From: Amblyomma americanum
Lineage: Eukaryota; Arthropoda; Arachnida; Ixodida; Ixodidae
Length of the DNA stretch: 64,000 bases
Direction of reading: 5' to 3'
Assembly (NCBI RefSeq): GCF_052857255.1
Contig: NC_135498.1
Span: 115,387,134-115,451,133 of the forward strand
Part shown: piece after piece, positions 1-11,170 of the stretch
Numbering within the stretch: position 1 is the first letter of the stretch
Layout: the number at the start of each line of letters is the position of its first letter
The notes under the pieces: model-generated
Seen by the model: the letters and a program-made list of their open reading frames with translations, nothing else
Told to the model about the DNA's origin: nothing
The model's database searches: none
Program-made: the position numbers and the translations under genes

Positions 1-729
1 CGTTGCTCCATACCCGCCTGCAGGTGTGCTCAGTAGGAACGCTACCTACGCTTTCTGAACTTTTGTCTCATGCGAATATCCCCTTCAAACCAAAGGAAAT
101 TTTATTTTTATGGGCCTCAATCCGGATACATTTCCCAAGTCTTGGATTTCAAGTGAACGTGCATAGGTGACCGCTCACGGCGGGAACATATTAACGCCTA
201 CTTGAGTGGTTCGCGCCACGCAAGATATGGTTCCACTGTGAAGCTAGTGCATCGTCACATTCTCTGGACCAAGCCATCCTGTTTGTTCTCGCTGTCCATG
301 GCAGGATCCCGTAGCTGGCTTTGCGCACGCTGCAAGTCCACGCGCTGAAGTGTTCCCGCTATAAGTGATCACTCCTAAACACTATTTCTCACTATCAGTA
401 ATGTACATATGGACGTATGAGTAGAAGACCCTTACCCCCGTAGTGCAAGTCTTCTTTCTCTATGGATATTTTGCATGGCCTGCGCTGCTTGGCCTGTGCC
501 ACCATAAGAAATATGAACAACGTCTAATGACGTTTCTAGCAAATATAGAGACGTGGCACAAAACGTATTCAAATAAAATTTTTCACTCAAGTAACGGCGA
601 ATTGCGAACACCTTAGTGACCTGTTCGGCGGCAAGAAGCAGCAAAGGTATTTAGTCAAAGCAACCAACTTAAAGGCTGCACAGAGCGCTCTTACTTTGCA
701 CATTTTATATAGAGTTGACAGTGTCGAAA
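1..729. other. No gene seen
   Basis: Mixed-composition sequence with only short open frames on either strand. I found no recognisable protein motif, RNA gene or repeat of another part of the window. The next feature, a SINE, begins just after it. Confidence 0.5.
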
Positions 730-744
730 CACACTGACTACTCT

Positions 745-966
745 AGCCGCCGCGGTTACGGCGCTCGGCTGCTGGCCCGAAAGACGCGTGTTCGATCCCG
801 GCCGCGGCGGTCGAATTTGGATAGAGGCGAAATTCTAGAGGCCCGTGTACTGCGCGACGTCAGTGCACGTTAAGAACCGCAAGTGGTCGAAACTTCCAGA
901 GCCCTCCACTGCGGCGTCCCTCATAGCCTGAGTCGCTTTGGGACGTTAAACCCCCATAAACCAAAC
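745..966 (+). repeat. SINE-B copy with perfect 15-bp target duplication
   Basis: This is a tRNA-derived SINE of the second family in the window (called SINE-B here). The head has a B-box-like GTTCGATCCCGGCC. The body has GTGCACGTTAAGAACC and a GTGGTCGAAA block. The 3' part carries CGCTTTGGGACGTTAAAC and ends in a short CCATAAACCAAACC tail. The 15-bp direct repeat CACACTGACTACTCT flanks it at 730-744 and 967-981, so the boundaries are well fixed. The perfect duplication suggests a fairly recent insertion. The A-box region has lost bases relative to other copies. Confidence 0.88.
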
Positions 967-981
967 CACACTGACTACTCT

Positions 982-1757
982 GTAACATTACTGGAACTAG
1001 GGCTATGCCAGACATCATAGGGCTGTGCCGAACATCATACAAGTCATACAGCGTGCATTGCAGGGGGATCGAAGTCCTACGAGGATCGCTTGAGTGGCTT
1101 CCGACTTCCTCGGCTTAAGTGACTTTCGTAATTCTCTTACTGTTTATCACATAAACTTCTATCATGCGCGGCGCAGCATCCAACATTTATTTCCATATTC
1201 TGTATTTGTGCATAGTGTATATTACTCCCTACCCCTATCATTTCTAACTATCGCTCCCCTTTTTTTCCTTCTTCGTGTTCCTCTCCCTCTAATTTTATTC
1301 CAGCTAGTCACAGCTCATGTGCTTCAGGCTTCAATGGCAGATGCCGCGGCTGGCAACATATTTTCCTTCAATTGTTATTTTATAAATAAATAGCCACTAA
1401 CAACAACAATATCATCACACAAGACGCAACCGCACACATTCCAAAAGACGTGCACATGCAGTTAGAATATGCGTTTTTGATCAGACTGGTGATGCCAAGG
1501 TGACAATATGCAATGCGCAACTGCCCGAGCTGCGCAAAGTTTAAGCCTCCTGGAAATATACATGGTAAAAGTTCGACTTCATCGTTCATGATAATGATGT
1601 GTGTGTGTTAGATTCTTCTGTTCGTCTCTCCTTTTATCGCTGTAAATTCCCTAATCATGCTTCTAGAAGCACGGCGGAGGAAGAAGTTTCATTTGAAAAA
1701 GCATAGACAAAAGAAATTAGCTGTGGTTCGACTACTGCTCAACCTATATATATATAG
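982..1757. other. No gene seen
   Basis: AT-rich sequence with a pyrimidine-rich stretch near 1250-1300. No coding exon or RNA gene could be supported. Confidence 0.45.
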
Positions 1758-1875
1758 TCAGAAAGCAAAAGCTGTGGTGTATCGGGCAAGTAGACGCGGC
1801 TTGGTCTCTAACGTTGAGTGCGTTCCGCACAATGGATAGAAAACGCGCCCGCCCTGCCACGTGGCGGTTAAACTA
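1758..1875 (-). repeat. Fragment of the 36.7-37.5 kb repeat family
   Basis: Read on the minus strand, this matches the 3' end of the repeat at 37410-37510. Both contain AAGCCGCGTCT followed closely by GCCCGATACACC or ACCCGATACACC, then GCTTTTGCT or GCTTTCGCT. Identity is estimated by eye at about 80 percent. It is a second, truncated copy of a dispersed tick repeat. Confidence 0.6.
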
Positions 1876-1911
1876 TTGGTTGGTCGCGAGTGGTTGAAAA
1901 AATTAAAATGA

Positions 1912-2097
1912 AAATTGCTTTTCGGGGAGAGGAAATGGTGTATAGTATGTTTCACATATCTGCGGACACATGAACCGCGCCGTAAAGGAAGGGATAAAGG
2001 AGGGACTGAGAGAAAAAAGGAAGAAAGTGGTTCCGTAGTGGAGGGCTCAGGAATAATTTCGACTACCTGGGCATATTTAACGTGCACTGAAATCGCC
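1912..2097 (-). repeat. SINE-A fragment, 3' half
   Basis: Reverse-oriented copy of the window's main SINE (SINE-A, Ruka-like). It holds the 3' body: the GGAAATGG block, the ATGAACCGCGCC block, the AAGGAGGGA block and the start of the GTGCAC block. The tRNA-like head is missing. It abuts a plus-strand SINE-A at about 2097, so the two lie head-to-head. Confidence 0.75.
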
Positions 2098-2098
2098 C

Positions 2099-2479
<381 letters not shown>

Positions 2480-2603
2480 ATTGCACAGCACACGGCGCTT
2501 TTGCGTTTCGCCTCCATCCAAAACGTGGCCGGCGCTGTCGGGTTTGAACCCAGGTACTCCAGATCAGTAGCCGAGTGCGCTAACCACTCAGCCACAGCGG
2601 TGG
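2480..2603 (-). repeat. SINE-A head fragment
   Basis: Minus-strand tRNA-like head plus the first part of the SINE-A body. The B-box appears as GGTTTGAACCC on the plus side, followed by a TAACCACTCAGCCAC block that is the complement of the A-box region. It directly abuts the (ATT)n tail of the preceding copy. Confidence 0.75.
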
Positions 2604-2738
2604 AGATCTTTAAAGCGCACCAACATCGTACAGCATACGGGCGCCTTTTGCGATTCGCCTCCCTAGAAACGTGGCCGCCGCGGCCAGGTTTGAAGCCGGG
2701 AACTCCGGCTCGTTAGCCGAGCGCTCTAACCACTGAAG
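2604..2738 (-). repeat. Second SINE-A head fragment in tandem
   Basis: Another minus-strand SINE head directly after the preceding one, in the same orientation. It shows the body segment GATCTTTAAAG, a degenerate B-box and the CTCTAACCACTGA block. It ends abruptly inside the A-box region. Confidence 0.7.
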
Positions 2739-2909
2739 AACTTTGGGGGCCATAAATCATTTTGGCAAGTGGTCCAACTTTCAATTTTTTAGGGGTCTCC
2801 GCATTTTAAACTTCAGCGGTGCCGTATGGTTGGTCCACTGGTGATCACGCGATGATGATCTCACGGCCCTCTCAATCGCATTTATAAACCGCCGGGAGTC
2901 CTCATATCC

Positions 2910-3165
2910 CTATTCCAGTGGTGCAGCGGTTATAGGGTGTTTCATTGACCTGTTTAAAGCGCAGCCAGCACCAGGACTTGTGAGTCCAGGGTCGCTCCTC
3001 CCGAGCTCCCGTAAGGCTCATGCGCAGCGCCACTGTGTTGCAATTGGCACCTGCATTGAATTTGGCAGCGGTGGGCACTTTGATAGCTAGCAGGTTGGCA
3101 GGTTGTGATGACTTCACAAAGTCATGTGAACCCTCTCGACCAACCAAGAAATTTGGTGAGAAATT
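2910..3165 (+). repeat. SINE-C-like repeat, copy 1
   Basis: Begins with CAGTGGTGCAGCGGTTA, an A-box-like tRNA head shared with the repeat at 39590. Both copies later contain GGTTGTGATGAC followed by a CAAAGTCA-GTGA block. The middle parts differ by many substitutions and indels. This is an older, third tRNA-headed repeat family. Boundaries are approximate. Confidence 0.55.
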
Positions 3166-3536
3166 TCAAATTTCGCTCCGCTTTCTGATTGGACAATTTT
3201 GGGCTACATGACTCCTCGATGACGTCACCACATAACTGAATAATGACAGAGTTTCGCTGCGGGGGAGCACAAAACTGCACGGCGGAAACCTAAATGCTAT
3301 CGCATGAATAACATATATCATTGGGTGTCAGAAAATACAAATTTAAATATGAATATTCTCAAAGAATTCATTTTATCAGAATTCTTGTGAGGCTGTTTTC
3401 GCTTTCTCGCAGTAGTCTATGCAATAAGGGAGTAAATTACTTAAGTTAGTGACTGCGTATAGCTTGATTATCAATTTTATAAAGCAGGTTCGCGTTTAAG
3501 GTGTTAGGGTTCCTGTACAGCATGCTTTTTATGAGC
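3166..3536. other. No gene seen
   Basis: AT-rich sequence without a supportable exon or RNA. It separates the SINE-C copy from a full SINE-A. Confidence 0.45.
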
Positions 3537-3568
<32 letters not shown>

Positions 3569-3866
3569 TTTGGGGGGGGAGAAAATGGCGCAGTATCATT
3601 CTCATATATCGGCGGACACCTGAACCGCGCCATAAGGGAAGGGGTCAAGGAGGGAGTGAAAGAAAAAGGAAGAAAAAGGTGCCGTAGTCCAGGGCTCCAG
3701 AATAATTTCGACCACCTGGGGATCTTTAACGTGCACTGACATCGCACAGCACACGGGCGCCTTAGCGTTTTTCCTCCATAAAAACGCAGCCGCCGCGGTC
3801 GGGTTTGAACCCGAGAACTGCGGATCAGTAGCCGAGCGCCCTAACCACTGAGCCACCGGGGCGGGT
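3537..3866 (-). repeat. SINE-A, near full length
   Basis: Minus-strand copy with all parts: a short (ATT)n tail (plus side ATAATAATA from about 3537), 3' body, GTGCACTGACATCGCACAG block, B-box GGTTTGAACCC complement, and A-box region ending in GAGCCACCGGGGCGG at 3866. About 330 bp, so this copy helps define the family's full length. Confidence 0.87.
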
Positions 3867-5845
3867 TTTCTATGAGCAGAGAAGTTGTTTTCAGCATTCT
3901 ACCGGTTTCGGATTCAATTCCTACAGCGGCAATAGTAGCCCATTGACTACCAATGCTTGATTTCAGGGTTTCTGAATGGTGCCAGCGCCACAAGGTCTGC
4001 CGCTACATAGATATATAAATTTTTAACTCTCCTTTCGATGTAGACGGAATCAAGGAAAATGTTAGTAGATTTGGATAAGCAGGCCAAATGCGGATATTTG
4101 TGCTAGCGTCACCTAAACTGTCGGTTGGAGCTACGACCTACGAGGCTAGCACCTATTTACCAACTCAACTTCTTTCGTTGAGCTACTGCGTAAGAACAAT
4201 TCTAATCACGTTCTCCTCCTAACCGCTGCGGCTCATTGCGCTTAGCTTGGTCCGCTTAGTGGTGGTGCCGCCTAATTAGCGCCCCAGATTCTCGCCTAGT
4301 TAACACCGGCTACACCTTAGCAAGTAAGACACCCGGTGGGTAGGTGAGAAGCCTGCCATAAGAGCTGCTGCAGATACGATAGAACGATACAATTACTATA
4401 GTACAACGGTGAAAGTGTGTAACTTTTTTTGTGAGCTTGCACAACGACGTCTTCTCGTTATTTAACATAAGAACTATAAGGCGGGCTTTTCACAGACCGT
4501 GATAGGCTTCGTATTATTTTCGCATGCTAACCGCCCTTACCTAAATAACTTTAGTGGAAGACGAATTGGGCCTTCTTCCTTCCGGGACACATTTTTTTAT
4601 TTCTTTTTTGCTAGCCCCAATATAATATATGTGCGTACGTAGTCAACATTGCTAAGGTTCAACAGGTTCCACTCAACAGGTGTCCCCTCAATTGTGTGCG
4701 CTATGGATCATCATGTCAACAGCAGTCTGCCCAGCATAAGCTGCAAAGTACTACTGGCATTCTTGAAGGACTGGTTCCGATACCAAACCGGGTGCACAGA
4801 AATGATGTCGGGAGACTAGAATGACATCATAATCAGGCACGCTAGACGAGATAGCAGTCCTCGAAAGGTCTGATGACAGCTGTACTTTTTTAGATATATT
4901 GCATGCATCCTGGCTAGAACATCACGATCGGCAACTTTTGGAAGGAAGTAAAGCGGCTACTGCCTGGGAGAGACTTGCTCTGCAGCAAGATCCCAGCCAG
5001 CAGAAAACCGCACAGTTATGTCAACACGGGGGTTACGTCTTGCGTGATGCTCCCTTAGCTGCTTTATAGTTTAGAACATATATTTTTTAAAGGTCTTAAG
5101 TCCAGATAGAATTAGATTTTCATGAGCAGACAAACTCTCCCATGAAATCGAAGGTCACATGTGGGTGGAGCAATTGTTTTAGCAAGTTAGTCTGGTGCCA
5201 TGTAATACCTAATTAGCGTCAGAAAATGAAACACCGTGTTGACTGAATCGTGCCGCCCAGAAATGGTAGTACACGTTCATGTTTTCCTACCGTTTTGCTC
5301 AGTTTAAAGGCACCGCCAGATCTTCATGTGGTGGTGCTTAAAATCACTGGGTTCTTAGGAAGAGGCTCAAGTAACATACGCTCTTCCAAAGACCGCGCCT
5401 AATGCACTCCTGAATTTTCGGAAGGAAGTGCACATCGCAGAAATTCGTACATGTAATTCAATGCACTCTGAATTAACGTCCAAACTGTAGCCACGCAAAG
5501 CGCATTAACAAGTACTCGATCTGTCGTCACAGCGGAGGATGAAGAACGAAATAAAACCACCTGTTATTTACGACGCTTCTTAAGTGTGCTGCAATCTCGA
5601 AGGTAATTTGACTAAAGATTGTTCTCCCTCTTCTCGCAGGGGCAAATCAAGACATATACCTGGACAGCAGTTCTCGAATTTCATCGCCGGGAACAAATAT
5701 GTCACCCGGCTTTCTAAATGCTGATGACAGAAGTAAGCTGAGCTATACGCATCGCAATAACGCGCCGTTATGGTGTACAGGCAGCTCCAATATGAAATGA
5801 AACACATTATCCGCTGACCATCATTGATTCCTCCGCACATATCAG
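3867..5845. other. No gene seen
   Basis: Two kilobases of mixed-composition sequence. I checked both strands for exon-like reading frames and found none with a recognisable motif. No repeat shared with the rest of the window was noticed. Confidence 0.4.
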
Positions 5846-6290
5846 CGAAAATGATATGCGTTTCGTTGTTTTGATACGTGTTCCTTTGTTCTAAATACTT
5901 TTTTTTTGTGGATGGATATTACCAATGGTCAATTTTTAACTTGACTGCCGGAGTAAGATAAAAATTCCGTCTTGAGTGCATGCTCACTGGTTCGTTTTAT
6001 AACTCATCTGCGTGTTCAGCGTGGTCGACTAAACCTTACCCTGAAACTGTGCCCCTTCTTCTTCCACGGAAAGTGATACGCGTTTTGTTGTTTTGATACG
6101 TGTTCCTTTGTTCTAAATACTTTTTTTGCGGATGGTTATTACCAATGGTCAATTTTTAACTTGACTGCCGGACTAAGATAAAAATTTTTTTAGTGCATGC
6201 TCACTGTTTCGTTTTATAATTCATCTGCGTGTTCAGCGTGATCGACTAAACCTTACCCTGAAACTGTGCCCCTTCTTCTTCCACGGAAGA
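5846..6290 (+). repeat. Direct tandem duplication, two ~220-bp copies
   Basis: Copy 1 is about 5846-6070 and copy 2 about 6064-6290. Both run from a CGTTTYGTTGTTTTGATACG block through TTACCAATGGTCAATTTTT and GTGTTCAGCGTG to CCCCTTCTTCTTCCACGGA. The offset drops from 222 to 217 bp across the unit because of small indels. Identity by eye is above 90 percent. The last 20 bases of each copy resemble the start of the coding repeat in the downstream Pro-rich frame (Ser-Ser-Ser-Thr-Glu-Asp), so the duplication includes the beginning of that exon. Confidence 0.85.
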
Positions 6291-7179
6291 TTCGCCACCA
6301 CCTCCTGGTGTCCGTGGACTGGAGTGTAATGAGTACTTGCCTGCATCACCGAATTCCCCGCCAGTAAATTATCAGCGAACGCACGAAGCTGCTCCGACGC
6401 CAGTTCCTGGATCTACCACCGCCATTCCCACAACTTCTTCAGGAATGGTCTATGTCTCTTCTTCCGCGGAAGATTTGTCACCACCATGTGGCTTCGGACC
6501 GGAACAGAGTAGATACTATTCTGTCTCGCAGAATTACCCACCGGTACAACAACAGCCAAGGCATGGCGTTTCTGCGACGCCGCTACCAGGGCTCGCCACG
6601 GGCTGTCCTACAGCATTTACTGGATTGGGTGACACTGTTTCTTCCGCAGAAGCTTTGCCGTCGTCGTCGCCGCCAAGTGCCTTTGGACCGGAACGGGGTG
6701 GATACTATCCTGAGTCATCGAAGAACGCACCCGTACGAAATCAACCAAGACACGGAGTTTCTGCGATGCCGGCCCCAGGCCTCGCCACGGTGTCTCCCAC
6801 GCCCTCTCTTGGAATGCTGAATAGCTTTCCTTCCATGGAAGTTTTGCCGCCAACGCAACCGGCCTGTGTAATTGGACCGGAAGGGCGCGGATACCCTCCT
6901 AAGTCATCCACTTACCCGCTGGTTCACGATCAGCCAAGGCAGGGTGCTTCTTCGAAGCCACGAAAGCAATTTTCCCCCGCTTGTCGTTCTTCTTCAGACA
7001 CTGATACGTCGCATGCTGAACCAGGGCGTTTTAGAAGTGACTTCAGCAGTCCCCCTTCGGTTAGCGATGCGACAGCGTTTCCCGATTTGAAAATATTATC
7101 CGACGAAGATATTTCAAATGCTCTTAAAGCTGAAAGAACTCTTAGTAATATCAAGCGAAGCAGGTCGGAGGGAAGATAA
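6262..7179 (+). CDS. Pro/Ser-rich repeat protein, internal or terminal exon
   Basis: Open frame of 305 codons running from just after an in-frame TGA at 6259 to a TAA at 7177. I do not recognise the protein. It consists of about four degenerate 60-70 residue repeats. Each has a Ser-Ser-Ser-x-Glu-Asp/Ala entry, a Pro-rich spacer, a GPE-x-x-x-YY motif and a QPRHGVSA-like motif. The C-terminal part (from about 6960) is Ser-rich and then charged, ending SRSEGR. No signal peptide or membrane segment is visible. The first ATG in frame is at 6445, but the repeat pattern extends upstream to about 6280. This suggests an exon entered by splicing near 6290, where AAG follows a pyrimidine-rich stretch, rather than a start at 6445. 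Repeat periodicity in protein, with no stops over 900 bp, supports real coding. The product is probably low-complexity and fast evolving. Confidence 0.6.
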   Translation, partial: NCAPSSSTEDSPPPPGVRGLECNEYLPASPNSPPVNYQRTHEAAPTPVPGSTTAIPTTSSGMVYVSSSAEDLSPPCGFGPEQSRYYSVSQNYPPVQQQPRHGVSATPLPGLATGCPTAFTGLGDTVSSAEALPSSSPPSAFGPERGGYYPESSKNAPVRNQPRHGVSAMPAPGLATVSPTPSLGMLNSFPSMEVLPPTQPACVIGPEGRGYPPKSSTYPLVHDQPRQGASSKPRKQFSPACRSSSDTDTSHAEPGRFRSDFSSPPSVSDATAFPDLKILSDEDISNALKAERTLSNIKRSRSEGR

Positions 7180-7325
7180 AGCAGAGTTCATAAACGATCC
7201 AGCAGACTCAGGAATGCACTGTCAAAAATCTGCGCTTTTCTACAGATGAAGCGGATGAAATCGTATTTCTGGAAGCAAAAGGGACGTTGTGTGAAGTTGT
7301 GCATGATTTTTATTTATGAGCCGTT

Positions 7326-7331
7326 AATAAA
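7326..7331 (+). promoter_or_regulatory. Possible polyadenylation signal for the Pro-rich exon
   Basis: AATAAA lies about 150 bp past the TAA stop of the Pro-rich frame. Placement is right for a terminal exon, but the hexamer is common in AT-rich DNA. Confidence 0.4.
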
Positions 7332-9184
7332 AATTGGAGGAACAAAGCTTGAAGTGTTTCTTCAAAACCGTTTATGTGTTAATTTTGCACCAAGGCAAAT
7401 AATGACCGTGCGATAACTTTGACACGGAGACCAAGAATAAATATTTTGATCAGTCTCAAACGTCCACGAGTTTCGTGGGATATTTGAGAGTCCACAAAAA
7501 CTTTACGGCATGATTCACAGCGGCAATATAAATACGTACTCTATTACTTCAGTTCATTAATTTTAATTTTTGTTTACAGCAAAACTTGATTGCTTTTCTA
7601 TTCGTATCTCTGTCCATATTTGTTAGGCAGCATATTACAGCATAAATTGGTTAGAAAATACGATTTAAGAGCTGAACATTTTATCCCCAACTTTATGCAA
7701 ACTCAAGGAGTCAATAACGAAAAGGTGTGTGCGATTACCGTTTGCAAAGTCAGTGACGAAGTGAACTAGGGACCAAGCCTCGAAAATTCGCATCTAGAAA
7801 AAAAAAACTAGTGTTAACCCATTATGCTTGGGAAAATTGCCAGAACAGGGGATAAATTTATTTCAGTTTTTGACCTTTTCTTGGTTGTAGACGCTCGCTT
7901 TTCTCTGACAGGAGCCTCTTTATGCTCAGAGCGTGGAAGTCTTTCGATACAGGCTTACTGGACTTTGTCCTCATTGATCATCTTGGACCTTCCCTTAAAA
8001 CAAATGGTCTGCAGATTTTCTATAGGCTCTATAGCCTTCCTGTAGACATTTTCTTTTGTTTGTTTGTTTATATCCTACACGCTGCCTGTAGAGAAAGGTC
8101 TACTGAACGTGTATGCCTGTGTACAGATCTATAGGTTGTCTATGGACTGTCTGAAGGAGTTTTACCTTTTATTCAGACTCGTCTATAGGATTATCTATAG
8201 AAAGTCTGCTCACTTTATTGACAAAAGTTTGTGGACACTCTAGGTAGACTAGAAAAAGAATTTTCTAAATGGTTATTTGAGTGTTACACAAGGAACGAAG
8301 TTGAAATATAAGAACGTGGTAATGTGTTTACAAATTACGATGCGACAGCGGCGACCAAATTCGATGAGAGGATTGCGTAAAATTAAAAATTTATTGCTCA
8401 CTTTTTCATTCCTACATGTATTTTGGCTTACTTGTATCGGGTACAACGCCCACCACAAATCATTAAAAAAAAATATACCACTTTCCAGAGAAGAGGTCTT
8501 CCTGCTAAAACCAAGCTTCATTTTAGTTGGCGCACGTCCGACCTTTTTTCCAGATATAACTTGTCGACACTAGATATTTATAGGAAGAAACTATCTATAC
8601 GCATTAAAAACCTGGTTACACAAAATAAACATGTTTCTGAGGAGCAACACCCCATTTCACGCTAAAGTTACATTTTCGGGCTTTACCAATACGAAGTTTA
8701 TAAGCCCCTTACAAATTACGGTTTTCAAAAGCTCACCTACCGGATACCAAATTCATTAAACACTTACCACGGAGTTCAAGATTTAGTGCTTGAAAATAAT
8801 ACACAAAATAAATTTAAAAATCACCTTACACTATACTGGCTTTCCAAGTCAACCAAACACAACCCACTTTCATGCTTTCTTCCATTCGTTGTCTTCTCTC
8901 TAGCTGTGTTACTTCCCTAGAGTGTATTCGCTTGACTTGCCTTCTGTGAGCATTTTTGTACATTTTTTTATTGACTGCAGAGGGTTTCTGCGCAGAACAA
9001 TAGAAATATTACTTATTGCTCTTGAATGTCTTCGTTCAGGACGACAGGTCTTTGTCAGGTGTTTTTTAACACATTTAGCTTGTGCGTCCTCGGTTTTTGT
9101 ACTGCATAAACCGAAATAAATAGTTATCATTATTATTCATACGGTGAATCAGGTCGATGAGAAAGTTGCAGCCGGAAGATGAAA
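7332..9184. other. No gene seen; scattered TCTATAG motifs
   Basis: AT-rich sequence without a supportable exon. Between about 8020 and 8200 the motif TCTATAG recurs (near 8019, 8129, 8177 and 8189) on an irregular spacing, next to related GTAGA words. This may be an eroded repeat. Confidence 0.4.
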
Positions 9185-9306
9185 TTACGAGGTCGCAGTG
9201 CTAAACAATAACTGTGGGTTCTGCGCCGACTCCTGCGGTAAGGCACCCTGGACATCCAAATCGCTCACCGTTTCTACTCCCGTGTCCCTTCCGCTCAGCT
9301 GCCGCC

Positions 9307-9423
9307 ATGGAGACAAAGCTGTGGTCTTTGGAAGTTTTACCGGACTTGTCGCAGCGCGTGACTCGTTTTTACGCAGCGAGGGCTGCCACGCAGGTCGTCC
9401 GCTGGACACAAGCATATATATGA
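9307..9423 (+). CDS. Small candidate ORF with strong Kozak context
   Basis: The ATG at 9307 sits in GCCGCCATGG, an ideal eukaryotic initiation context, and starts a 38-codon frame ending in TGA at 9421. The surrounding 9185-9440 is more GC- and CpG-rich than its neighbours. Three frames remain open through it, so openness alone is weak evidence. An AATAAA occurs at 9522-9527. The product is unrecognised. It could be the first exon of an unseen gene or chance. Confidence 0.22.
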   Translation: METKLWSLEVLPDLSQRVTRFYAARAATQVVRWTQAYI

Positions 9424-9429
9424 ACACAT

Positions 9430-10984
9430 GGGCCTAAGCGCCAACCATTGCTAGCATTCATTAATGAATCTAGCCTGTACATTTTCCCTTATCTATGCTA
9501 AACAGTAAATTCGCGCCATAAAATAAAGCATTAGTTTGGCTCAAGCGCTAAAATTGACGCGTATGACTGCGGCGGCGAGAACTGTGCGTGGAGCTGTGTA
9601 GATGTTTGAGTGATTTGCAGAGTTAAGGTGAACAAGCTATTACAAGGGCCAGTGTTGCGCGCTGTTTTAAGTCAACGAAAAGGATATGTTTTTCGCAAAT
9701 GAAACAGCAGTTAGCCAGCAGATTAGACAGGGACCGCAGACTGAATCTTTTTTGAAGAATGAGGTGACTGATAGCACATTAGATGATTATAATTAATGAA
9801 GATTCATTTAGGCGATACAAGACAGATTGCATTCTCTGTACCAAGATGTTTTAGTGCAGGCGAAACTGAGAGATCCTTCGAAGGAAGCGCTGGAGGTACT
9901 CAAATTCCTTAGCAAAGTGGAAAAAACTGGTGTCAGTTTGTTGGTTAATGCCGAGATGTGAGTGAATACCAGAAAGAAGGAGGAGAGCTCAGTCTTGCAA
10001 GAGGCATCTTAAAATGTACATGCTGTGATCAATAAACCAAGTTATTTCATTCCAAAAAAAGCAAAGCTCATTGTAAATAACATAGTACAAGAGTTTACAG
10101 GGCACAATTGTTAGCTAAATGTAGCGGTAGTTAAAGAGGTCAGTTTGTGGTAAGGTTTTTATTATTCCAGAACGATTCAAGGACGTGGCTTCCATGGCCT
10201 TAGTAGTAACAAGAGTAAAGTAAAGCACGGTGCTTCGGAATCATTGGTAAATACCGATGAAAATTCAAAGTTAAATACGCTCGCACGTTCGGCAGGCAAC
10301 TTTAGTCAGACTGACGGCACCCCTTTGTTTTGTTTTTATTATTGGCAACAAGTCATTAGGGTTTTCAGGAAACACGCATTCCCGGCAAATATTCTTCGTG
10401 AAATTTTTCCACTCTTAATCGCTGCCGAGTGCACAAAATAACAAGAATTACACCGCAGCTACTATATATATTAGATTTTTGAAGTTGTAGTGACTACGAC
10501 GCCCGTGCAGACCAGCGATGTCTTGGGGAAAAGGAAATGCTGATTTTGTATTCAATTGTCGTCCGTTAAAAGGCGCTCGCCCACTCAATGCAAAAAGGCA
10601 TCGTAGGGAACTTCCTTGTACAGCCGTTGAGGTCCGAGCGGTTACGGTACTTTTGTGTACAGTATAGATTTTATTTTTTTGTTTATCAGTGCACTTACGG
10701 CTCCAGTACAGCATTGCAAAGGGGAGAGGGAGAGAAACAAAGGCAAGAAATAGATGTAGGTAGATGGCACAAGATTGTGTATCTGCCAAAACCAAATTCA
10801 ATACAGACACAGACCAATCATTCCGCATTCCAACAGCCACAGCACAATTTAGTCTATAGCATACTCTGCCTGTGCGGGAAAGAAAGGCATTTGCAGCATA
10901 CTGTTTCTTTCACCTTGGTTATGTGATCCAGACGTGTTGAACTGAATTCGGGACTGAGGATTATTCGAGTGATTTCTATACTTG
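9430..10984. other. No gene seen
   Basis: AT-rich sequence with no supported gene. A 393-bp minus-strand open frame at 10448-10840 shows no motif I recognise. Confidence 0.4.
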
Positions 10985-10986
10985 TT

Positions 10987-11022
<36 letters not shown>

Positions 11023-11170
11023 TCCCACACTGTGCACGGATATTCAAGTAGAGACCTCACAGAAACTTTGTACACTGCTGCTAGCATCATGCTACCACAT
11101 GTCTACTTACAGAATATACATAAAGCGCATTTAAGTGGTGGAATCGCTGCATCACTTAAGGTGCAATATT
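10985..11170 (-). pseudogene. LINE reverse transcriptase thumb fragment
   Basis: Minus-strand translation around 11020-11090 reads AVYKVSVRSLLEYPCTVWD. This fits the thumb-region signature of non-LTR reverse transcriptases (YKTLVRPxLEYxxxVWDP). The downstream side is cut by a (TA)15 microsatellite at 10991-11020. Only this short block is recognisable. It is a decayed fragment, not a host gene. Confidence 0.6.
10991..11020. repeat. (TA)15 microsatellite
   Basis: Thirty bases of alternating A and T, inside a degraded LINE fragment. Confidence 0.95.

Noticed and set aside
9185..9427. Missing GGT last exon
   Set aside because: Checked all three minus frames for the expected C-terminal GGT pattern and found no match.
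10991..11020. TATA-box promoter
   Set aside because: It is a (TA)15 microsatellite with no associated gene start.
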